In this document: positions 16,647 to 25,924 of the stretch, one piece after another
How the letters are laid out: every line of letters starts with the position of its first letter
Numbering within the stretch: the stretch's first letter is position 1
DNA from: JACKNG01 sp040220855
Lineage (GTDB): Bacteria; Pseudomonadota; Gammaproteobacteria; Ga0077536
NCBI GenBank assembly: GCA_040220855.1
Contig: JAVJVZ010000031.1
Coordinates: 21,120-85,119 of the forward strand
Length of the DNA: 64,000 nucleotides
Reading direction: 5' to 3'
Program-made: the position numbers and the translations under genes
The notes under the pieces: generated by a model
Told to the model about the DNA's origin: nothing
Seen by the model: the letters and a program-made list of their open reading frames with translations, nothing else
The model's database searches: none

Positions 16647-18841
16647 TGCACCCCAAACGTCCCCGCCAGCCGCGCCGACGCGGCGCTGCCCTGCCCCACA
16701 TCGAGGACCTGCCCGGACGCGCCGCGATAGCGGAAGCGCTGGGCGAAATCGGCGAGCCGTGCAGCCTGAAGACCCTGGCAATGCGTCTCGACGTCGCGCG
16801 CGGCGCGCCCCGCGAAGCACTCGAGCGACGCGTGCTCGCAATGGTCCGCGATGGCCAGCTGATCCAGAATCGCAGCGGCCTGTTCGGCCTCGCCGAGCGC
16901 ATGGAGCTGATTCCGGGCCGCGTGCTTGCCCATCGTGACGGCTACGCATTCGTGCGCCCGGAGGCCGGCGGCGACGACATCTACCTCGCGCCGCGCGAGG
17001 CGCGCCGAACCCTGCACGGTGATCGCGTGCTGGTGCGCATTGCCGGGTTCGATCGCCGCGAGCGTCCCTACGGCAATCTCATCGAAGTGCTCGAACGCGC
17101 TCACGAGCAGGTCGTCGGACGCTACTTCAGCGATCGCAATTTCGGCTTCGTGGTGCCTGACAACCGCCATCTCAACCAGGATGTGCTGATTCCGCCGGGC
17201 GCCGCCGGCGCGGCGCGGGACGGTCAGATCGTGGTTGCCGCGATCGAACAGCAGCCCGACCGCCATTCACAGCCGGTCGGCCGCGTGACCGAGATCCTCG
17301 GTGAGCACATGGCGCCCGGTATGGAGATCGAGATCGCGGTGCGCTCGTATAACCTGCCATGCGAATGGCCGGACGCGGTAGCGGCCGCGGCTGCGGCCGT
17401 CCCGGAGACGCCGACGGCCGCCGAGATCGCACGCCGGCGCGACCTGCGCGCGCTGCCGCTCGTGACCATCGATGGTGCCGATGCGCGTGACTTCGACGAC
17501 GCGGTGTTCGCGCGCCGCACGGCCAAGGGTTTCACGTTGACTGTCGCGATTGCCGACGTTGCGCATTACGTCACGCCGGGCAGCGCGCTCGACGAGGAAG
17601 CACTACGACGCGGTACCTCGGTGTATTTCCCGGATCGCGTCATTCCCATGCTGCCGGAGGCACTTTCCAACGGCATCTGTTCGCTGGTCCCGGATGCCGA
17701 ACGCCTTGCCCTGGTGTGCGAGATGAACATCGGCCTCGACGGCGAGGTACGTCGCGCGCGCTTCTACGAGGCGGTGATTCGTTCGCATGCGCGACTCATC
17801 TATACGGACGTGCAGCGCTGGCATGAGGGCGAAATGGCCACGCTGCGCGGCGTCGATGCCGAGGTCGCGCGCAGCCTGCGCGCGCTCTACGAGCTCTACG
17901 CGGTTCTGCGCGACGCACGCGAACAGCGCGGCGCGCTCGATATCGACAGCGTCGAGCCGCGTTTCCACTACGACGAACTCGGCAAGATTGCGAGCGTCGA
18001 GGCGACGCGGCGCGTCGATGCGCATCGCCTCATCGAGGAGTGCATGATCGCGGCCAACGTTGCCGCCGCGCGTCACTTGATCCGCCATCGCCGCGCCGCG
18101 CTGTACCGCGTGCACGACATGCCGGACGACGATCGTGTGGAGGATCTGGGGCGATTCCTGCGCGAGCTCGGCCTGCGCTTTCGTCATGGAGCCGCCGTCG
18201 ATGCGCGCGATTTCGCCGCTGTGCTCGGCGCCGCGCGTGAGCGTACCGATCGCCGGCTGATCGAGACCGTGGTATTGCGCAGCCTCAAGCTCGCCGTCTA
18301 CAGCGCGCAGAACACCGGCCATTTCGGGCTCTCCCTCGACGCCTATACCCATTTCACGTCGCCCATCCGGCGCTACCCGGATCTCGTCGTGCACCGTGCG
18401 CTCAAGGCACGACTCGGCAGCGGCGAGGCGCTCGCCGACAACGGCATGCCGGAACTCGCCGAGCACTGCTCGATGTGTGAACGCCGCGCCGACGAGGCAA
18501 CCCGCGATGCCGTTGCCTGGTTGAAATGCGAGTTCATGCTCGACAAGGTCGGCGAGGTGTTTCCCGGCATCGTGTCTGGCGTGGCCGAGTTCGGCGTCTT
18601 CGTCGAGCTCGACGACATCTTCGTCGAGGGCCTCGTGCACGTCTCCGAGCTGCCCGGCGATTATTACCAGTACGACGCCGCCGGCCACGTGCTGCGCGGG
18701 CGCGCGCATCACCGCGAGTTTCGTATCGGCCTCGCCATCGCGGTGCGCGTGGCGCGGGTCGACCTCGATGAACGCAAGATCGATTTCGTGCTCGCCGAGC
18801 CTGCCGTCGACGGCGGGCGCAAGCGCCGGCGGCGGCGGTGA
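16646..18841 (+). CDS. rnr: ribonuclease R
   Basis: Processive 3'-to-5' exoribonuclease of 731 residues that degrades structured RNA and takes part in rRNA and tmRNA quality control. Domains in order: a basic N-terminus with a winged-helix segment, two cold-shock domains (about 85-240), the RNB catalytic domain with metal-binding aspartates in DGADARDFDD (276-285), and a C-terminal S1 domain followed by an Arg/Lys tail KRRRRR. It is the first gene of the conserved block leading to radA and overlaps rlmB by 4 bases. The ribosome binding site is weak. The nearest strong promoter upstream points the other way, toward tRNA-Leu, so how rnr is transcribed is unclear. Confidence 0.97.
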   Translation: MHPKRPRQPRRRGAALPHIEDLPGRAAIAEALGEIGEPCSLKTLAMRLDVARGAPREALERRVLAMVRDGQLIQNRSGLFGLAERMELIPGRVLAHRDGYAFVRPEAGGDDIYLAPREARRTLHGDRVLVRIAGFDRRERPYGNLIEVLERAHEQVVGRYFSDRNFGFVVPDNRHLNQDVLIPPGAAGAARDGQIVVAAIEQQPDRHSQPVGRVTEILGEHMAPGMEIEIAVRSYNLPCEWPDAVAAAAAAVPETPTAAEIARRRDLRALPLVTIDGADARDFDDAVFARRTAKGFTLTVAIADVAHYVTPGSALDEEALRRGTSVYFPDRVIPMLPEALSNGICSLVPDAERLALVCEMNIGLDGEVRRARFYEAVIRSHARLIYTDVQRWHEGEMATLRGVDAEVARSLRALYELYAVLRDAREQRGALDIDSVEPRFHYDELGKIASVEATRRVDAHRLIEECMIAANVAAARHLIRHRRAALYRVHDMPDDDRVEDLGRFLRELGLRFRHGAAVDARDFAAVLGAARERTDRRLIETVVLRSLKLAVYSAQNTGHFGLSLDAYTHFTSPIRRYPDLVVHRALKARLGSGEALADNGMPELAEHCSMCERRADEATRDAVAWLKCEFMLDKVGEVFPGIVSGVAEFGVFVELDDIFVEGLVHVSELPGDYYQYDAAGHVLRGRAHHREFRIGLAIAVRVARVDLDERKIDFVLAEPAVDGGRKRRRRR

Positions 18842-19584
18842 GCGCGCGCGACCTCGTCGTTGGCGGCATGCACGCGGTGCGCGGCGCGCTCGCGCGCGCC
18901 CCCGGCGATGCGCTCGAGCTGTGGCTGCGTCGCGACCGCGACAATGCCCAGGCCGATGAACTCGAAGCGCAGGCACGTATGCTCGGCGTCGCCGTACAGC
19001 GCGTCACCGCCGACGCGCTCGACCGACTCTACGGCGACGATCACCACCAGGGCGTGGTGCTGCGGCGTCGCGCGCCGGCGCTGCTCGCGACGGCGGCGCT
19101 GCTCGAGCGACTCGCCGCGGGCACGACGCCGGCGCTGCTGCTGGTGCTCGATGGCGTGCAGGACCCGCGCAATTTCGGCGCCTGCCTGCGTGCCGCCGAC
19201 GGCGCCGGCGCCGATGCCGTGGTCTATCCGCGCGACAAGAGCGCGCCGCTCGGCAGCGTGCTGGCGAAGGCAGCGAGTGGCGCGCTCGACAGCGTCGGCC
19301 TGGTCGCCGTACCGAATCTGGCCCGCGCGCTGGCCGAACTGGCCGCCGCCGGGATCTGGATCACCGGCACCGCCCATGACGCGCCGGGCGACCTCTACGG
19401 CGCGGATTTCTCCGGCCCGGCTGCGGTCGTGCTCGGCAACGAGGGCAGCGGTCTGCGCCGCCTCACGCGTGAACGCTGCGATGCGCTGGTACGCATTCCC
19501 ATGCACGGCGTGGTCGACAGCCTCAATGTCGCCACCGCCGCCGCGGTGTGCCTGTACGAGGCGCGCCGCCAGCGGAGCGGCTGA
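18838..19584 (+). CDS. rlmB: 23S rRNA (guanosine-2'-O)-methyltransferase RlmB
   Basis: SPOUT-family methyltransferase of 248 residues that modifies G2251 of 23S rRNA. The three trefoil-knot motifs are present: NFGACLRAADGAG near 118, VLGNEGSGLRRLTRERCD near 199, and IPMHGVVDSLNVATAAA near 221. The N-terminal GGMHAVRGAL matches the substrate-binding domain. It starts with GTG 18838 inside the rnr stop (GTGA), so translation is coupled to rnr, which is the usual gammaproteobacterial arrangement. Confidence 0.96.
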   Translation: MSARDLVVGGMHAVRGALARAPGDALELWLRRDRDNAQADELEAQARMLGVAVQRVTADALDRLYGDDHHQGVVLRRRAPALLATAALLERLAAGTTPALLLVLDGVQDPRNFGACLRAADGAGADAVVYPRDKSAPLGSVLAKAASGALDSVGLVAVPNLARALAELAAAGIWITGTAHDAPGDLYGADFSGPAAVVLGNEGSGLRRLTRERCDALVRIPMHGVVDSLNVATAAAVCLYEARRQRSG

Positions 19585-19617
19585 GCGTGCGGGACGCCAC
19601 GGCACGTTGCCCGCTGC

Positions 19618-19647
19618 TTGGCGCCGCACGTTCCGTGCGCGTATAAT
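19618..19647 (+). promoter_or_regulatory. sigma-70 promoter for the rpsF ribosomal-protein operon
   Basis: A perfect TATAAT at 19642-19647 with TTGGCG at 19618-19623 and an 18-base spacer, in the gap between rlmB and rpsF. Transcription would start near 19654, leaving a leader of about 70 bases before rpsF. Confidence 0.75.
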
Positions 19648-19653
19648 TCGCCC

Positions 19654-19671
19654 CCCCGCGGGCTAGCGGGG
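19654..19671 (+). other. 5'-leader hairpin upstream of rpsF
   Basis: CCCCGC (19654-19659) pairs with GCGGGG (19666-19671) around a 6-base loop, right at the predicted transcript start. rpsF leaders in many bacteria carry a structure bound by the S6:S18 pair for feedback control. This hairpin could be part of such an element, but the specific S6:S18 motif was not confirmed. Confidence 0.4.
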
Positions 19672-19724
19672 CACTCCTTGCTTCACCGGCACCGCCGGGA
19701 GGCTTCAATCCACAAGGAGCCACA

Positions 19725-20192
19725 ATGCGACACTACGAAATCGTGTTCCTGGTCCACCCTGACCAGAGCGAGCAGGTCGGCGCGATGATCGAGCGCTACC
19801 GCTCAATGATCGAGGCCACTTCCGGCCAGATTCACCGTCTAGAGGACTGGGGGCGGCGCCAGCTCGCCTATCCCATCAACAAGATCCACAAGGCGCACTA
19901 CGTGCTGATGAACATCGAGTGTGACGACGCCACGCTCGAGGAACTGACCAGCGCCTTCCGCTTCAACGACGCGGTTCTGCGCAATCTCGTCATCAAGCGC
20001 GAAGAGGCCGTCACCGAGCCGTCTCCGATTGCGCAGGCCAAGGACGAACAGTCCGAGCGCGACGAGGAGCGTAACCGCCGCCAGCGCGAGCGCGGCGAAG
20101 GGCGTTCCGAGAGCCGATCTGCGAGTCGCTCCGATGATGGCGATGAAGCCGCCAAGAGCGACACCGAGCAGACCGAGACCACCGACGCCTGA
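19725..20192 (+). CDS. rpsF: 30S ribosomal protein S6
   Basis: S6 binds the central domain of 16S rRNA together with S18. Residues 1-100 match the family (MRHYEIVFLVHPDQSEQ at the start, GRRQLAYPINKIHKAHYVLM in the core, VLRNLVIKREE at the end). A further 55 residues form a charged tail rich in Glu, Arg, Ser and Asp with no predicted fold. Many S6 proteins have short acidic tails, and E. coli S6 receives added glutamates; this one is longer than usual. AAGGAG precedes the ATG, and rpsR follows 20 bases later. Confidence 0.98.
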   Translation: MRHYEIVFLVHPDQSEQVGAMIERYRSMIEATSGQIHRLEDWGRRQLAYPINKIHKAHYVLMNIECDDATLEELTSAFRFNDAVLRNLVIKREEAVTEPSPIAQAKDEQSERDEERNRRQRERGEGRSESRSASRSDDGDEAAKSDTEQTETTDA

Positions 20193-20212
20193 GCCCGGAC
20201 AGGAGACCACCC

Positions 20213-20437
20213 ATGGCCAAGTTTTTCCGCCGCCGCCGCTACTGCAAGTTCACCGCCGAGGGCGTCAAGGAGATCGACTACAAGGATCTTGCCACGCTCA
20301 AGGCCTACATCACCGAAAACGGCAAGATCGTGCCCAGTCGCATTTCCGGCACGAAGGTACGCTACCAGCGCCAGCTCGCGACCGCGGTCAAGCGCGCGCG
20401 CTACCTGGCCCTGCTGCCGTATTGTGACGCCCACTAG
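20213..20437 (+). CDS. rpsR: 30S ribosomal protein S18
   Basis: Basic protein of 74 residues that partners S6 on 16S rRNA. The family core is plain: FFRRRRYCKFT at the start, IDYKDLATLKAYITENGKI in the middle and GTKVRYQRQLATAVKRARYL near the end. Length is normal. It lies between rpsF and the DUF2232 gene, as in most gammaproteobacteria. Confidence 0.98.
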   Translation: MAKFFRRRRYCKFTAEGVKEIDYKDLATLKAYITENGKIVPSRISGTKVRYQRQLATAVKRARYLALLPYCDAH

Positions 20438-20490
20438 TACCCGCCGGCCGGGTACGACTGCCACGCGGGCCTGAGCGAGGTCAGCCGACC

Positions 20491-21411
20491 GTGCGGTTCC
20501 TCGCGCGGTACGCCATGCGTGGCCCATTCCACGCGGCGGCCCTGGCTGCCGCGCTGGTGCTGGGCTCGCTGTCCGTCGGGCTGCTCATCGTGCCGGCCGG
20601 CGCCATCGTCGCGCTGGCGACGCTGCGACAGGGGTCGCGCGAGGGCTTGCGCGTGCTGGCCCTGTCCACGGCCATCGCGGTGGCGGTACGTCTGCTGTTA
20701 GGTGGCGGCGCGGTGCCGACCCTGGTGCTTTGCCTGGTGGTCGGCTTGCCATCGTGGCTGCTCGCGGTCAACCTGGCCCGTACGGAGCGCCAGGCCTTTT
20801 CGCTGCTCATGATCGGCGCACTGGTGACCGCCTACGCGGTCGCGATTCGCGCCGCGGTCGGTGACGTGACGAGCTTCTGGGCCAGCCGGCTGCAACTGCT
20901 GTTCGACCTGATCGCGGAGGACGGCGGTCCGCGCATCGGTGCGCAGCAGGTCGAGGCAGTGGCCGGCATGATTCACGGGTCGACCCTGGTGGCGATGTTC
21001 TGCATGCTTGCGGGCGTCATCCTGCTGGCACGCTGGTGGCAGGCGGTGCTGTACAACCCGGGTGGTTTCGGCGCAGAGTTTCGCGCGCTGCGCCTGCCAC
21101 GCGCGATGCTGGCCATCGCCGCCGTATGCGGCGCTGCGGTGATGATGGGGCGCTTTGGTCGCGGTGACGGAATCCCGCTCGCCGGTGACGTCTTCGTGGT
21201 GGTGGTGGTATTGTTCGCCTTCCAGGGCCTCGCGGTGCTCCACGCGCGCGCACGTGCCATCTCACTGGCAAGCGGCTGGCTGGCCGGTCTCTACGTTCTG
21301 CTCATGCTCACGCCACAGGTGGTCGGACCCATCCTTGCGACGACTGGCGTAGCCGACAGCGTTGCCGACTTCCGGCGCCTCGAATCGCGGCCGCGCGGCG
21401 GGGCGGACTGA
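20491..21411 (+). CDS. DUF2232 family inner-membrane protein
   Basis: Polytopic protein of 306 residues with seven or eight hydrophobic helices, starting from GTG 20491. Its place between rpsR and rplI, together with the fold, identifies the DUF2232/YybS-like family, commonly found there in non-enteric gammaproteobacteria. No function is established for it. The segment between helices near residues 128-155 is the largest loop. It probably shares the rpsF transcript. Confidence 0.85.
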   Translation: MRFLARYAMRGPFHAAALAAALVLGSLSVGLLIVPAGAIVALATLRQGSREGLRVLALSTAIAVAVRLLLGGGAVPTLVLCLVVGLPSWLLAVNLARTERQAFSLLMIGALVTAYAVAIRAAVGDVTSFWASRLQLLFDLIAEDGGPRIGAQQVEAVAGMIHGSTLVAMFCMLAGVILLARWWQAVLYNPGGFGAEFRALRLPRAMLAIAAVCGAAVMMGRFGRGDGIPLAGDVFVVVVVLFAFQGLAVLHARARAISLASGWLAGLYVLLMLTPQVVGPILATTGVADSVADFRRLESRPRGGAD

Positions 21412-21534
21412 GGCCGGTGCCGACTCGAAACAGAATCTCCAGGCGAGGCGTAGCGGGAGCGCGCCTCGCGACGGATCCCGGTGCCCGCCGCTGCGGCGGG
21501 CCGACACGCGCTCCCGCGACAGAGGACGAGAATT

Positions 21535-21999
21535 ATGGAAGTCATCCTGCTTGAGAAGATCCACCGCCTCGGCGCGCTCGGCGACCGTGTCGAAGTGCGC
21601 CCCGGCTACGGCCGTAACTACCTCATCCCGCAGCGTAAGGCAGTGCCGGCAACGCCGGACAACGTCGCCCGCTTCGAGGAACAGCGTGCCGAGCTCGAGC
21701 GCGCCCAGGCCGATGCCTTCGAGGCAGCCAAGGCGCGCGCCGAGCAGCTCAACGAGGCCCGCGTGACCATCGCCGCCAAGGCCGGCAACGAGGGCAAGCT
21801 GTTCGGCTCGGTCGGCACCGGCGACATCGCCGAGGCCTTCAGCGCCGCTGGTATTGCCGTCGAGAAGCGCGAAGTGCGCCTGCCGCACGGCTCGCTGCGC
21901 GAGGTCGGCGAGTACCAGGTCGAGATCCACCTGCATGCCGATGTCGACGTCGAGGTGACCGTGCAGGTCGTGTCGGAGGACGGCGTCAGCGCGGCCTAG
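21535..21999 (+). CDS. rplI: 50S ribosomal protein L9
   Basis: L9 binds domain V of 23S rRNA and helps keep the reading frame. The protein has 154 residues: an N-terminal domain MEVILLEKIHRLGALGDRV with the conserved GYGRNYLIPQRKAV segment, a long central helix rich in Ala and Glu, and the C-terminal domain with GKLFGSVGTGDIAEA. AGAGGA precedes the ATG at 21535, which excludes the longer in-frame reading from 21481. Confidence 0.98.
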   Translation: MEVILLEKIHRLGALGDRVEVRPGYGRNYLIPQRKAVPATPDNVARFEEQRAELERAQADAFEAAKARAEQLNEARVTIAAKAGNEGKLFGSVGTGDIAEAFSAAGIAVEKREVRLPHGSLREVGEYQVEIHLHADVDVEVTVQVVSEDGVSAA

Positions 22000-22078
22000 T
22001 ACGGCGCTCATGCTCCGTCCCGTCGGTCTGTTCAGGCTCCGCGCCGTGCGCCCCGTGCGTGCGCGGAGTGTTTGCTGA

Positions 22079-23473
22079 ATGGCCATCGACGCCGCGATGC
22101 GCCACGTCGCCGACGCGGCGACCGACGCGCTCAAGGTTCCGCCCCATTCGATCGAGGCGGAACAATCGGTGCTGGGCGGCCTCATGCTCGACAACGAGGC
22201 GTGGATCCACGTCTCGGAACGCATCAGCGGCGACGACTTCTATCGCCGCGACCATGGCGCCATCTATCGCGCCATCGAGCGTCTCGCCAGCGACAACAAA
22301 CCGTTCGACGTGGTCACCGTGGCCGAATGGCTGGCCAGTCACGAGGAACTCGACGACGTCGGCGGTATGGGCTACCTGGCACAGCTCGCCGAGAACACGC
22401 CGAGTGCGGCGAATATCGCGGCCTATGCCGACATCGTGCGCCAGCGCGCCATCCTGCGCGAGCTGATCAGTGCCGGTACGCGGATTGCCGAGAGCGCCTT
22501 TCGCACCGAGGGTCGCACGCCCGACGAGCTGCTCGACATGGCCGAGAGCCTGGTGTTCGAGATCGCCGAGCGCGAATCGCGCGGGCGCCGCGGCTTCCGG
22601 CCGATCAAGGAACTGCTCGTCGATGCCCTCGATCGTATCGATCACCTCTTCCAGCGCGACAATCCCATCACCGGTGTCGCCACCGGCTTCTACGATCTGG
22701 ACGGCAAGACCTCCGGCCTGCAGAAGTCCGATCTCATCATCATTGCCGGGCGTCCCTCGATGGGTAAGACCGCCTTCGCGCTCAACCTCGCGCAGAATGC
22801 CGCGATCAAGGAGGAGCTGCCGGTCGCCGTCTTCAGCATGGAGATGCCGAGCGAGCAGCTCGCGATGCGTATGCTGTCGTCGCTCGGACGCATCGATCAG
22901 CACAAGGTGCGGACCGGCAAGCTGGCCGACGACGACTGGCCGCGCCTGACCCACTCGGTGGGCATCCTTTCCGAGGTCAAGCTCTTCATCGATGACACGC
23001 CGGCGCTGACGCCGGGTGATCTGCGTGCACGCTGCCGGCGACTCGCGCGAGAGCACGGGCTGGGTCTCATCGTCATCGACTACCTGCAGCTCATGCAGGT
23101 GCCCGGCTCGAAGGAGAATCGCGCCACCGAGATCTCGGAGATCTCGCGCTCGCTCAAGGCGCTCGCCAAGGAGCTCGAGTGCCCGGTCATCGCGCTCTCG
23201 CAGTTGAACCGCAGCCTCGAGCAGCGCAACGACAAGCGCCCGGTGATGTCCGACCTGCGCGAGTCGGGCGCCATCGAGCAGGATGCCGACGTCATCATGT
23301 TCATCTACCGTGACGAGGTCTACAACGAGGACAGCCCGGACAAGGGCATCGCCGAGATCATCATCGGCAAGCAGCGTAACGGGCCCATCGGTACCTGCAA
23401 GCTGCGCTTCTTCGGCGAGTACACCAGTTTCGAGAACCTCTCCCACGACAGTTTCGGCGGAGCCGACGCATGA
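22079..23473 (+). CDS. dnaB: replicative DNA helicase DnaB
   Basis: Hexameric ring helicase that unwinds DNA at the replication fork; 464 residues. The N-terminal domain begins VPPHSIEAEQSVLGGLMLDN, the linker region follows, and the RecA-like C-terminal domain has Walker A GRPSMGKTA at about 224-232, FSMEMPSEQLAMRM, Walker B VIDYLQLM and SQLNRSLEQR. No intein is present. It overlaps alr by 4 bases (ATGA), as in related genomes. Confidence 0.98.
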   Translation: MAIDAAMRHVADAATDALKVPPHSIEAEQSVLGGLMLDNEAWIHVSERISGDDFYRRDHGAIYRAIERLASDNKPFDVVTVAEWLASHEELDDVGGMGYLAQLAENTPSAANIAAYADIVRQRAILRELISAGTRIAESAFRTEGRTPDELLDMAESLVFEIAERESRGRRGFRPIKELLVDALDRIDHLFQRDNPITGVATGFYDLDGKTSGLQKSDLIIIAGRPSMGKTAFALNLAQNAAIKEELPVAVFSMEMPSEQLAMRMLSSLGRIDQHKVRTGKLADDDWPRLTHSVGILSEVKLFIDDTPALTPGDLRARCRRLAREHGLGLIVIDYLQLMQVPGSKENRATEISEISRSLKALAKELECPVIALSQLNRSLEQRNDKRPVMSDLRESGAIEQDADVIMFIYRDEVYNEDSPDKGIAEIIIGKQRNGPIGTCKLRFFGEYTSFENLSHDSFGGADA

Positions 23474-24537
23474 CGCGACCGGCGCGGGCGATCATCGACC
23501 CGCACGCGGCCCGCCACAACATCGCCAGGGTGCGTGCGCTGGCCCCCGGCAGCCGCATCCTCGCTGTCATCAAGGCCGACGCCTATGGCCACGGCGTCCT
23601 GCGCATGGCGCGCCTGTTCGAGACCGCGGATGCGTTTGCTGTCGCCTCGCTCGATGAAGCGGTGCGCCTGCGCGAGGCCGGTGTCAGCAAGCCGGTCGTA
23701 CTGCTCGAGGGGCCCTTCGAGGACGCCGAGGTCGACGCCATACTGGCCCTCGGCCTCGAGACCGTGATCCACACCGAGGAACAGATCGCGATGTTCCGTG
23801 CACGCGGGCGTCACCTGCCGGTATGGCTCAAGTTCGATACCGGCATGCATCGCCTGGGTTTCGACCCCGCCCGATGCGCGGGGGTGCGTGCGGCGGTGGC
23901 CGACTTCGCGCGACCGCTGCGCTACATGACGCATTTCGCCAACGCGCACCGGCGCGGCGATGCCAGCGTGATGGCCCAGTACGAACGCTTCGACGCCCTG
24001 CTCGGGACGGCCGACGGTGAGCGCAGCCTGGCCAATTCCGGCGCCATTCTCACCCTGCCGACGAGCCATGCCGACTGGGTGCGACCCGGGCTCATGCTCT
24101 ACGGCGTGTCACCCCTCGATGGCGAGCCCGCCGCCGGGCTCGATCTGGTGCCGGTGATGACGCTGCGCTCGCGATTGATCAGCGTGCGCCGGGTGCGCGC
24201 CGGTGAGCGTGTCGGCTACGGTGGCGCCTTCACCTGCCCGGAGGACATGCCGGTCGGCGTGGTCGCCTACGGTTACGCGGACGGCTATCCGCGCCACGCA
24301 CGTACCGGCACGCCGGTGCTGGTGCGCGGTGTGCGCACGCAGGTGATCGGCAACTGCTCGATGGACATGATGACGGTCGACCTGCGACCGCTGCCGGACG
24401 CCGCTTTCGGCGACCCGGTGACCTTGTGGGGTGCCGGCCTGCCGATCGAGGAGGTTGCCCGCGCGTCGGACACCATCCCCTACGAGCTGCTGTGCCGCGT
24501 GCGCATGCGCGCGCACTACGCGGAGGGTCGGCCGTGA
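23470..24537 (+). CDS. alr: alanine racemase
   Basis: PLP enzyme of 355 residues that makes D-alanine for peptidoglycan. The PLP lysine is K35 in VIKADAYGHG, and the opposing catalytic Tyr is about Y250 in RVGYGGAF. NCSMDMMTVD and the substrate-side Arg in HRLGF are also present. It sits between dnaB and radA with overlaps at both ends (ATGA and GTGA), so the three genes are translated as a unit. Confidence 0.97.
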   Translation: MTRPARAIIDPHAARHNIARVRALAPGSRILAVIKADAYGHGVLRMARLFETADAFAVASLDEAVRLREAGVSKPVVLLEGPFEDAEVDAILALGLETVIHTEEQIAMFRARGRHLPVWLKFDTGMHRLGFDPARCAGVRAAVADFARPLRYMTHFANAHRRGDASVMAQYERFDALLGTADGERSLANSGAILTLPTSHADWVRPGLMLYGVSPLDGEPAAGLDLVPVMTLRSRLISVRRVRAGERVGYGGAFTCPEDMPVGVVAYGYADGYPRHARTGTPVLVRGVRTQVIGNCSMDMMTVDLRPLPDAAFGDPVTLWGAGLPIEEVARASDTIPYELLCRVRMRAHYAEGRP

Positions 24538-25898
24538 AGGCGCGCCGGCAGTACCAGTGCCAGCAATGCGGTGCGGTGACGCCAAAGTGGGCCGGGCAGT
24601 GCGGTGAGTGTGGCGAATGGAACACGCTGGTCGAGAGCGTGGCGCGCGCCGGCGAGGACAAGCGCCAGCGCTTCGCGGCGAGCGGCGAGACGCCGCGCGT
24701 GCAGACGCTCGGCGACGTGCGCGCCGAGCAGACGCCGCGTCTCGATACCGGGCTCGGCGAGCTCAATCGGGTGCTCGGTGGCGGCCTCGTCGCCGGCTCG
24801 GTGGTGCTGCTCGGCGGTGACCCCGGCATCGGCAAGACCACGCTGCTGTTGCAGAGCCTGGCGCTGACGCGTCAGCTCAACGCGGTCGATGCACTCTATG
24901 TCAGTGGCGAGGAGTCGGCGGCGCAGATTGCCCTGCGTGCCGAGCGTCTCACGCTGCCGGTGGCCGATCTCAAGCTGCTCACCGAGACCGACGTCGAGCG
25001 CATCCTGGCCGAGGCCGCGCGCGAGCGACCGGCGGTACTGGTGGTCGACTCCATCCAGACCGTGTTTTCCGACGCCCTGCAGTCACCACCGGGCAGCGTG
25101 TCGCAGGTGCGCGAGTGCGCGAGCCGCCTCGTCAGCTTCGCCAAGAGCACGGGCGTGGCACTCTACCTGGTCGGGCACGTGACCAAGGACGGCGCCATCG
25201 CGGGGCCGCGCGTGCTCGAGCACATGGTCGACGCGACGCTCTACTTCGAGGGCGATCCGGACGGCAGGTACCGGATGATTCGCGCGATCAAGAACCGCTT
25301 CGGCGCGGTCAACGAACTCGGCGTGTTTGCCATGACCGACGGCGGCCTGCGCGAGATCGCCAATCCGAGCGCGATCCTGCTCTCGCGCCACGCCCAGCCG
25401 GTGCCGGGCAGCGTGGTGATGGTGACGCGCGAGGGTACCCGCCCGCTGCTGGTCGAAGTGCAGGCACTGGTCGACGAGTCTCAGCTCGGCAATCCGCGAC
25501 GGGTCACCGTCGGCCTCGATCCCAATCGCCTGTCGATGCTGCTCGCGGTGCTCAATCGTCACGGTGGGGTGTCGACTGCCGGCTGCGACGTGTTCGCCAA
25601 CATCGTCGGTGGCGTGCGCGTCAGCGAGACCGGAGCCGATCTCGCCATCGTGCTCGCGGTGCTGTCGAGCCTGCGTGACCGGCCGCTCTCACACGAGCTG
25701 GTGGCGTTCGGTGAGATCGGGCTGGCCGGCGAGATACGGCCTGTTCCGGGCGGGCCGGAGCGCCTGCGCGAGGCGGCCAAGCACGGTTTCAGGCGCGCCA
25801 TCGTGCCACGCGGCAACGTCCCCAAGCCGGTACCCGACGGCCTCGAGGTGACTGTCGTGGAACGGCTCGACGAGGCGCTCGCTGCCCTGCAGGGCTGA
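24534..25898 (+). CDS. radA: DNA repair protein RadA
   Basis: Branch-migration helicase that assists RecA recombination; 454 residues. Order of domains: a zinc finger with C9, C12, C23 and C26, a RecA-like ATPase with Walker A GGDPGIGKT at about 94-102, the RadA-specific KNRFG motif near 253, and a C-terminal Lon-protease-like domain. GTG 24534 overlaps the alr stop (GTGA) and puts the zinc finger at the N-terminus, so the longer reading from 24426 is rejected. Confidence 0.97.
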   Translation: MKARRQYQCQQCGAVTPKWAGQCGECGEWNTLVESVARAGEDKRQRFAASGETPRVQTLGDVRAEQTPRLDTGLGELNRVLGGGLVAGSVVLLGGDPGIGKTTLLLQSLALTRQLNAVDALYVSGEESAAQIALRAERLTLPVADLKLLTETDVERILAEAARERPAVLVVDSIQTVFSDALQSPPGSVSQVRECASRLVSFAKSTGVALYLVGHVTKDGAIAGPRVLEHMVDATLYFEGDPDGRYRMIRAIKNRFGAVNELGVFAMTDGGLREIANPSAILLSRHAQPVPGSVVMVTREGTRPLLVEVQALVDESQLGNPRRVTVGLDPNRLSMLLAVLNRHGGVSTAGCDVFANIVGGVRVSETGADLAIVLAVLSSLRDRPLSHELVAFGEIGLAGEIRPVPGGPERLREAAKHGFRRAIVPRGNVPKPVPDGLEVTVVERLDEALAALQG

Positions 25899-25924
25899 AG
25901 CGCCCCTGCGGCGGCTCGCTGCGG

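Noticed and set aside
21986..23446. Minus-strand open frame of 486 codons opposite dnaB
   Set aside because: Antisense of a highly conserved gene, low-complexity charged product; shadow frame.
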